This document shows positions 1 through 4,262 of a stretch of 6,784 nucleotides of DNA, piece by piece; the stretch's first letter is position 1; every line of letters begins with the position of its first letter. The notes beneath the pieces were generated by a model, which saw only the letters and a program-made list of their open reading frames with translations, made no database searches and had not been told where the DNA came from. The stretch is taken from positions 1-6,784 of the forward strand of contig CAJMMA010000074.1 in the NCBI GenBank assembly GCA_905214435.1. Reading direction: 5' to 3'. Both the position numbers and the translations under genes were made by a program. This stretch comes from an uncultured bacterium. GTDB taxonomy: Bacteria > Actinomycetota > Coriobacteriia > Coriobacteriales > Coriobacteriaceae.

Positions 1-75
1 GGTGGGCCGTCAGGGGGTCGAACCCTGGACCTTGGGATTAAGAGTCCCCTGCTCTACCAACTGAGCTAACGACCC
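1..75 (-). tRNA. tRNA-Lys (anticodon CTT), 3' end at window edge
   Basis: Read on the minus strand this folds as a complete cloverleaf. The acceptor stem GGGTCGT pairs with ACGGCCC (one T-G pair), followed by T8-A9, a GCTC/GAGC D stem, and a CAGGG/CCCTG T stem with a TTCGACC loop. The anticodon loop CTCTTAA gives anticodon CTT (CUU), which decodes the lysine codon AAG. The tRNA body is 3-75, with discriminator A at position 3. Positions 2 and 1 supply the first two C of an encoded CCA, and the final A would lie just outside the window. The first pair of the anticodon stem (27-43) reads G-A, a mismatch. It lies 22 nt after tRNA-His on the same strand and is probably co-transcribed with it. Confidence 0.95.
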
Positions 76-97
76 GATATCAACACGAAGCAAGAAC

Positions 98-175
98 TGG
101 GGTGGGTAAAGGGACTCGAACCCTCGACCTACGGGACCACAACCCGTCGCTCTAGCCAACTGAGCTACACCCACC
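98..175 (-). tRNA. tRNA-His (anticodon GTG) with encoded CCA
   Basis: The minus strand folds as a cloverleaf with anticodon loop TTGTGGT, giving anticodon GTG for histidine. The best alignment puts the histidine-specific extra G(-1) at position 175, opposite discriminator C73 at 101. The acceptor stem is then GTGGGTG with TACCCAC (one G-U pair), followed by TA at 8-9, a GCTC/GAGC D stem, an ACGGG/CCCGT anticodon stem, and a GAGGG/CCCTT T stem with loop TTCGAGT. CCA is encoded at 100-98. G(-1):C73 is the known identity element for bacterial HisRS, and here it is written in the gene. This is the first gene of a tRNA unit that continues into tRNA-Lys. Confidence 0.96.
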
Positions 176-201
176 GTGTCCTGTGCGCTTCGCGCTCGAC
201 T

Positions 202-230
202 ATTATTGCAAGGAACGCCACGCGATGCAA
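202..230 (-). promoter_or_regulatory. Sigma-70-type promoter of the tRNA-His/tRNA-Lys unit
   Basis: On the minus strand, TTGCAT (230-225) is separated by exactly 17 bp from AATAAT (207-202), a 5/6 match to the -10 consensus. Transcription would start near 195, about 20 nt before the mature 5' end of tRNA-His, a normal leader length for RNase P processing. The same hexamer pattern and spacing recur in the promoter at 4086-4114. No transcription data support it beyond position and motif. Confidence 0.55.
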
Positions 231-237
231 GCCCCAA

Positions 238-267
238 TTTTCAAGAATTTTGAAAAGAGTTTTTCAA
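238..267. repeat. AT-rich triple inverted repeat, possible operator or switching hairpin
   Basis: TTTTCAA (238-244) and TTGAAAA (250-256) are perfect inverted repeats around a 5-nt centre. A third copy, TTTTCAA (261-267), can pair with the same middle arm across a 4-nt loop. The two hairpins exclude each other, or the copies may be half-sites for a dimeric DNA-binding protein. The block sits between the tRNA promoter and the divergent aminotransferase gene and is conspicuously AT-rich against a GC-rich background. No clear -10/-35 pair for the aminotransferase could be assigned in this region. Confidence 0.4.
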
Positions 268-329
268 GCGCGTTTCGAGCAATTCCCACCGGTTTCATAG
301 GAGTAAACTTGCCCCACTGCAAATGCTCG

Positions 330-335
330 AAAGGA
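330..335 (+). promoter_or_regulatory. Ribosome binding site that sets the aminotransferase start
   Basis: AAAGGA lies 5 nt before the ATG at 341, which is good Shine-Dalgarno placement. The in-frame ATG at 323 has only AGGAG at 299-303, 19 nt away, which is too far. The start at 341 is therefore preferred. Confidence 0.65.
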
Positions 336-340
336 CCGGC

Positions 341-1522
341 ATGAAAGAACTCTCCAACCGTACGGCAACGTTTACCGATTCGGTCATCCGCCGCATGACA
401 CGCATCTCCAATAAGTATGGCGCCGTCAACCTGTCGCAGGGCTTCCCCGACTTCGATCCTCCGGCGCAGCTGCTCGAGAGCCTCAGCGCCATCGCGACCG
501 ACCCCAAGCCGCTCTATCACCAGTACTCCATCACTTGGGGCTCCCAGGCCATGCGCGAGGCGCTCGCCGCTAAGCAGGAGCACTTTATGGGCATGCCGAT
601 CAACCCCAACGAGAATATCGTAGTCACTTGCGGCTCCACCGAGGCCATGATGGCCGCCATGATGACGGTCACGAACCCCGGCGACAAGGTCGTCATTTTC
701 TCGCCGTTCTACGAAAACTACGGCGCCGACACGATCCTTTCGGGCGCCGAGCCCATCTACGTGCCGCTCAACCCGCCCACATTCGACTTTGACCGCGAGA
801 CGCTCGAGGCAGCCTTCCGCGACAACGATCCCAAGGCGATCGTCCTGTGCAACCCGTCCAACCCCTGCGGCAAGGTCTTTACCCGCGAGGAGCTCACCTT
901 TATCGCCGACCTCTGCAAAAAGTACGACGCCTACTGCATCACCGACGAAGTCTACGAACACATCGTCTACGCGCCCCACGAGCACGTGTACATGGCCGCG
1001 CTGCCCGGCATGTTTGAGCGCACCATCAGCTGCAGCTCACTGTCTAAGACGTACTCCATCACCGGCTGGCGTCTGGGCTACACCATTGCCCCAGCCCAGA
1101 TCACCGAGCGCATCAAGAAGGTCCACGACTTCCTCACCGTAGGCGCCGCCGCTCCCCTGCAGGAAGCCGTCGTCACCGCCCTCAACTTCGACGACAGCTA
1201 TTACCCGGAGGTCCTCGACCTCTACACCGCCAAGCGCGACCTATTCTGTCAGGGACTCGACAGCATCGGCCTCACGCACAACGTGCCGCAGGGCGCCTAC
1301 TACGTGATGATGGACATCTCTGAGTTTGGCTATGACAGCGACCTCAACTTCTGCGAGGATCTGGCCTCCAAGGTGGGCGTGGGCGCCGTTCCGGGCTCCA
1401 GCTTCTTCCGCGAGCCCGTCAACCACCTCATCCGCTTCCACTTTGCCAAGCGAGACGAGACGCTCAACGCAGCACTGGAGAACCTCAAGTTCCTGCGTGA
1501 TAAAATCAAACCGCGCGGGTAA
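341..1522 (+). CDS. PLP-dependent class I/II aminotransferase
   Basis: A 393-residue cytosolic fold-type I aminotransferase, about the usual length for the family (380-400). Numbered from the ATG at 341, it has GFPDF near 34-38, the cofactor-phosphate contact GSTEA (98-102), and an aromatic FY pair near 123-124 for ring stacking. NPSNPCG is at 171-177 with the PLP-contacting Asn, and D202 and Y205 lie in TDEVYE. The Schiff-base lysine is K236 in SLSKTYSITGWR, R244 binds cofactor phosphate, and R365 in LIRFHF should bind the substrate carboxylate. All catalytic residues are present, so it should be active, transferring an amino group to a 2-oxoacid such as 2-oxoglutarate. The NLSQGFPDF start resembles kynurenine/methionine/aspartate aminotransferase-like subfamilies, and the amino donor cannot be fixed from sequence. 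An alternative start at 323 would add six residues. A ROK kinase remnant follows after 17 nt. Confidence 0.93.
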   Translation: MKELSNRTATFTDSVIRRMTRISNKYGAVNLSQGFPDFDPPAQLLESLSAIATDPKPLYHQYSITWGSQAMREALAAKQEHFMGMPINPNENIVVTCGSTEAMMAAMMTVTNPGDKVVIFSPFYENYGADTILSGAEPIYVPLNPPTFDFDRETLEAAFRDNDPKAIVLCNPSNPCGKVFTREELTFIADLCKKYDAYCITDEVYEHIVYAPHEHVYMAALPGMFERTISCSSLSKTYSITGWRLGYTIAPAQITERIKKVHDFLTVGAAAPLQEAVVTALNFDDSYYPEVLDLYTAKRDLFCQGLDSIGLTHNVPQGAYYVMMDISEFGYDSDLNFCEDLASKVGVGAVPGSSFFREPVNHLIRFHFAKRDETLNAALENLKFLRDKIKPRG

Positions 1523-1539
1523 GGACGGCCCGGCACTAA

Positions 1540-1977
1540 ATGCATCCCGAGGCCGGTCACATCCTGGTCACGCGCGACCCGCGCGACACCATCGGCGAGC
1601 ACAGCGGCTGCCCCTTCCACGACAACTGCCTCGAGGGCCTCATCGCCGGTCCCGGCGTCAAAAAGCGCTGGGGTGGCAAGAGCGCCGGAGAGATGGCCGA
1701 TGACCCGGAGGCCATGGACCTGCTCGCCGGCTATCTGGCGCAGGCGCTCATGACCTACATCCTGTGCTACGCACCGCAAAAGATCGTCATCGGTGGCGGC
1801 GTGGCCGACCACACCCCCATCGTGCCGCTCGCGCGCAAGAAGTGCGCCGAGATGCTCAACGGCTACATCGTCACGCCCGAGATGGCCGACATCGATAACT
1901 ACATCGTCAACAACAGCCTCGAGGGCAAACAGGGCATTATGGGCTGCTTGGCCCTGGGCGCTCAGGCGCTTCAGTAG
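1540..1977 (+). pseudogene. C-terminal half of a ROK-family fructokinase-like sugar kinase
   Basis: This 145-codon frame matches the second half of ROK fructokinases (intact proteins are about 290-300 residues). It opens with the HPEAGH form of the conserved ExGH sugar-site motif. C24, H27 and C30 in GCPFHDNC follow, matching the family's structural zinc site with H7, then CLEGLIAGP (30-38), KRWG (42-45) and the nucleotide-side IGGGV (84-88). The N-terminal half, with the phosphate-binding DxGxTK segment and catalytic Asp, is absent. A TAA at 1537-1539 lies directly before the ATG and only 17 nt separate it from the aminotransferase stop, so nothing upstream can supply the missing part. AAGGA at 1521-1525 is 14 nt from the ATG, a poor ribosome site. 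I read it as a recent deletion remnant, because the frame shows no internal stop. A translated fragment lacking kinase activity is possible. Confidence 0.8.
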
Positions 1978-2066
1978 CAGACGCACCCACAGGGCGTGGC
2001 GCGCCCGGCAAATCCGACCTACGGAACGACGCCACCACACCTCATATAAGCCCTCAAATAAAAAAG

Positions 2067-2100
2067 GCCGCCTAGGACCAAACAATACGTCCTAGGCGGC
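2067..2100. terminator. Bidirectional intrinsic terminator between convergent units
   Basis: A perfect 12-bp stem (2067-2078 with 2089-2100) closes a 10-nt loop. Each arm contains the palindrome CCTAGG. Six T follow on the plus strand (2101-2106), and six A precede it (2060-2065), giving a U-tract for minus-strand transcripts. It therefore serves both the aminotransferase/ROK transcript and the minus-strand operon. The right arm and its T-tract overlap the last codons and stop of the VanZ-family gene. Confidence 0.93.
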
Positions 2101-2541
2101 TTTTTTGGCGCGCATCAGCGGCCGTAAGAGATATCGGAGCACAACGCCCGTTGCCGCACCACAGCAGTCGATCATCACATCGGTGATCATGCCGGCGCGT
2201 CCCGGCACAAAGAGCTGAATCGTCTCGTCGATCGAAGGAATCAGCAGCAGGAACACCGCCGTGGGCAGCAGCACGTCAAAGGTGCGCCGGCCCTCAAAAT
2301 CAAAGGCGTGCGTTGCCAAGATGCCGAGCACCATATACTCGGTAAAATGCGCGCATTTGCGAACAACAAAGTTGGTCACCCATTCATATGGAAGTCCCAC
2401 GCCGCGCAGGAAATCGCGGATAGCTTCCATGACCGTTAGGCTCAGCGAGCCCGACCCCGAGCCGGGAACCAGCGAATTGCCCCAGATCAAGAGCGCCATC
2501 AGGCAGGTCACGACCGCCCATTTTCGATTGATCTTAACCAT
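2092..2541 (-). CDS. VanZ-family small membrane protein
   Basis: A 149-residue integral membrane protein with about four hydrophobic segments (roughly 8-24, 66-80, 88-104 and 117-138). VanZ-family hallmarks are present: a first conserved block KCAHFTEY (62-69), then DETIQ (105-109), FVPGRAG (111-117) and DVMIDCCGAATG (121-132), where acidic and polar residues sit within or beside membrane helices. The founding member, VanZ, gives low-level teicoplanin resistance, but most relatives, including stand-alone ones like this, have no established substrate. The family assignment does not imply resistance. The start is the first ATG in frame. GGAGG at 2554-2558, inside the end of the upstream gene, is 12 nt away, somewhat long, which suggests translational coupling. 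It lies 7 nt after the 466-residue gene, and its last codons (Lys-Lys-Ala-Ala-stop) are inside the terminator at 2067-2106. Confidence 0.88.
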   Translation of the reverse strand: MVKINRKWAVVTCLMALLIWGNSLVPGSGSGSLSLTVMEAIRDFLRGVGLPYEWVTNFVVRKCAHFTEYMVLGILATHAFDFEGRRTFDVLLPTAVFLLLIPSIDETIQLFVPGRAGMITDVMIDCCGAATGVVLRYLLRPLMRAKKAA

Positions 2542-2548
2542 GCAGAAG

Positions 2549-3949
2549 TTATGCCTCCGCGCGGAGCGGCGCGAAGCTGGCGGTACCGCCCTCGATAACG
2601 CTCAGATAGGCACGGCCCGTACGCTTGGCGGTAGAGGACTGCAGGCGCTCGATCTCTTCCTCGAGGATCTGATTGACGCGCTCGTGACGACGATTTTCCA
2701 TAATGCCGGCGGCAATAGCCTCGGCTCGCTCGATGCCCTCGCGCGAGATACGGGCGGTATCCTCGGGGAACACAGCGCTGTGACGGCCGACATAGGCGGG
2801 TGCAGCAGGCTGAGGGGCAGCGACGGGAGCGGGAGCTGCAACAGGAGCAGGCTCGTCGATCTCGTCCAGAATCGCGGTGGCAGCGGCCCACATGTCCTCG
2901 TGGCCCGAGTAATAGGCCATGGGGACATCAACCTCGAGCGAGGCATCCGGAAGGTCACCGGTGTCGATGCGATCTTGGGCATCAATCGATGCGGTGATGG
3001 CTGCAGGCTCATCGAGGTCATCGAGATCGATGCCCGCGGCACCGGAGATGATAGGCATGCTGGCGAGGTTTGCATTGTACGGCGCAGCCTCAGCCGCCTG
3101 CTGCTGGGCAGGAGCGCCCCAAAGCGAGCTTTCGGCGGCACGGCGGGCGGCAACAGCCTCCTCGTCCGCGGTCATGGCTTCATCAACGTACGAATTATCG
3201 GCAGAAGCGTTCGCGTCCGCCGAGGTAGCGCTGTAGGCGTTATTGACCGCCGCATTGGCAACGAGTGCCACGAAAGCCGCCGTGCTGCCCGCAGGGGCGG
3301 CCTGGGAGCCCGACACGGCGCGTGCCGCGGCGGCGATATCATCGCGATTGAAGGAGCCGGTCTGCCCGCCGTTGGTGAGCTCGTCGATGGCGACTTGATA
3401 GACGTCGCGCGAGCGCGCAGGGTCGCAGCTCACCGGCGAATCGTCGTCGAGCATGCTGTCGATCATGGACCAAGCCTCGGCCTCGTCCATAGCATCTGCG
3501 GCTCGAGCGATGGTAGGGACACCATCATCGGCATGACGGCGCTGGAACGCACCAGTCAGGCCGGAAAGGAATGCCGAGGTAGACTGCTCCGACTGAGTCT
3601 GAGAAGCAGAAGCCGCAGCGTACGGAATCGCATCCTGCTGCTGAGCTGGAATCGAGGCGGTCTTGAACTCGCTTTGATGCTGATTGAGATTGGCGGCACC
3701 GCCCATGGCATCGGGCTGGAACAGACGCTCTTCACGCTGCGCACGATACTCGGAGATACCCAGCGAGGCGGCATAGATACCCACGCCCGCCACCGCGCCC
3801 ACGGCGAAGGGAACTGCACCCGCCACGACCGTCTCGTTCACCGACGAAAACGGCAGCGTCGCGGCATACATAACCACGGGAGCGGCAAGGCCGATCCCGC
3901 ACGAAAGTCCGGCAAGGACTGCTCGTTGTGTTGCATCAGAAGAAGCCAT
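2549..3949 (-). CDS. Membrane-anchored Ala/Asp-rich protein of unknown function
   Basis: I do not recognise this 466-residue protein. From the ATG at 3949 it begins with two hydrophobic segments, about 10-33 and 41-65, rich in Ala/Gly/Val. Basic residues follow immediately (SEYRAQREER), so a membrane hairpin with the long C-terminal part in the cytoplasm is likely. Residues about 70-365 are low complexity, with Ala, Gln, Ser and Asp patches and short possible helices near 126-170 (FLSGLTGAF, then an acidic SMLDDD). A Pro-Ala linker spans about 366-388. The C-terminus has a charged, probably helical stretch (about 395-440), then RAYLSVIEGG near 448-457, and it looks the most likely to be conserved. 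The start at 3949 is chosen because GGGGAG at 3955-3960 is 5 nt upstream; an ATG at 3976 would add nine residues. It is the first gene of an operon with the VanZ-family gene. Confidence 0.82.
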   Translation of the reverse strand: MASSDATQRAVLAGLSCGIGLAAPVVMYAATLPFSSVNETVVAGAVPFAVGAVAGVGIYAASLGISEYRAQREERLFQPDAMGGAANLNQHQSEFKTASIPAQQQDAIPYAAASASQTQSEQSTSAFLSGLTGAFQRRHADDGVPTIARAADAMDEAEAWSMIDSMLDDDSPVSCDPARSRDVYQVAIDELTNGGQTGSFNRDDIAAAARAVSGSQAAPAGSTAAFVALVANAAVNNAYSATSADANASADNSYVDEAMTADEEAVAARRAAESSLWGAPAQQQAAEAAPYNANLASMPIISGAAGIDLDDLDEPAAITASIDAQDRIDTGDLPDASLEVDVPMAYYSGHEDMWAAATAILDEIDEPAPVAAPAPVAAPQPAAPAYVGRHSAVFPEDTARISREGIERAEAIAAGIMENRRHERVNQILEEEIERLQSSTAKRTGRAYLSVIEGGTASFAPLRAEA

Positions 3950-3954
3950 GAGCT

Positions 3955-3960
3955 CTCCCC
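3955..3960 (-). promoter_or_regulatory. Ribosome binding site of the 466-residue membrane protein
   Basis: On the minus strand GGGGAG is placed 5 nt before the ATG at 3949. This favours that start over the in-frame ATG at 3976, which has no comparable purine tract. Confidence 0.6.
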
Positions 3961-4085
3961 ATCTTCCAGCACCCAAATCGCATCATTCAGTTGGCTGCGC
4001 GAGAGAAGATGAAGCGGGGCTATGCCCCAAAGCAACGGTATATGGTTCGTTTCATCTGCGTTTTCCGTCGCGAAGCTTAAAAGTT

Positions 4086-4114
4086 ATTATGCGAAACCGT
4101 CCTGTCGATTGCAA
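4086..4114 (-). promoter_or_regulatory. Sigma-70-type promoter of the two-gene membrane-protein operon
   Basis: On the minus strand TTGCAA (4114-4109) is followed after exactly 17 bp by CATAAT (4091-4086), a 5/6 match to the -10 consensus. The expected start of transcription is near 4079, giving a leader of about 130 nt before the ATG at 3949. It is the best promoter match between rho and this operon. Confidence 0.6.
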
Positions 4115-4166
4115 GTGACGATGTCGGATTGAAACGGGAAACCTGCTGCTCGTCGGTCTTACGGTC

Positions 4167-4189
4167 AAAAATAAGCGCGGAGCGGCGCT
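4167..4189 (-). terminator. Possible second terminator after rho
   Basis: On the minus strand AGCGC (4189-4185) pairs with GCGCT (4178-4174) across a 6-nt loop and is followed by TATTTTT (4173-4167). The stem is only 5 bp but GC-rich with a proper U-tract. It lies just downstream of the stronger hairpin at 4194-4225 and may act as a backup. Confidence 0.4.
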
Positions 4190-4193
4190 ATAG

Positions 4194-4225
4194 AAAAGGG
4201 CCGAGGCTCAAAGCCCCGACCCTTT
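4194..4225 (-). terminator. Intrinsic terminator of rho
   Basis: On the minus strand a 13-bp stem (4225-4213 with 4207-4195) closes a 5-nt loop and contains two G-U pairs. Both G-U pairs would be mismatches on the plus-strand transcript, which points to minus-strand function. The U-run is short: four T (4197-4194), partly in the stem, then CTATA. It begins 38 nt after the rho stop. Confidence 0.7.
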
Positions 4226-4262
4226 ATCGCATTGATGACTATCGCTGCGCGTGGATGACAAC

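Larger units (their letters stand above)
3950..4262. other. Intergenic region: operon leader, promoter and rho terminators
   Basis: This gene-free stretch of about 310 bp contains, reading on the minus strand, two terminator-like hairpins after rho (4194-4225 and 4167-4189) and the promoter of the downstream operon (4086-4114). A 5' leader of about 130 nt ends in the ribosome site at 3955-3960. The leader carries a short hairpin, GGGGC and GCCCC around a 3-nt loop (4016-4028), without a following U-tract. No convincing small gene or known riboswitch fold was recognised. Confidence 0.6.

Noticed and set aside
10..237. Minus-strand open frame through both tRNA genes
   Set aside because: The translation is simply tRNA sequence read as codons; both tRNAs fold completely.
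323..340. Earlier ATG for the aminotransferase
   Set aside because: The only nearby Shine-Dalgarno-like motif is 19 nt away, whereas the ATG at 341 has AAAGGA at 5 nt.
203..985. Minus-strand 260-codon open frame opposite the aminotransferase
   Set aside because: The plus strand encodes an aminotransferase with all its catalytic motifs, and this frame also runs into the tRNA promoter. It is a shadow.
1330..2085. Minus-strand 251-codon open frame opposite the aminotransferase end and ROK fragment
   Set aside because: Plus-strand motifs explain the region, and the frame crosses gene ends and a terminator arm.
2261..4012. Plus-strand open frame of 583 codons opposite the two membrane-protein genes
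   Set aside because: Its Arg/Gly/Ser-rich translation has no recognisable domain, and I see no ribosome site for it. The minus strand there has clear VanZ motifs, membrane segments, ribosome sites and a promoter. It is an antisense shadow of GC-rich coding sequence.
3838..4035. 65-codon minus-strand frame (TTG start) in the operon leader, as a leader peptide
   Set aside because: It has a rare start, no ribosome site was seen, and most of it overlaps the 466-residue gene out of frame.
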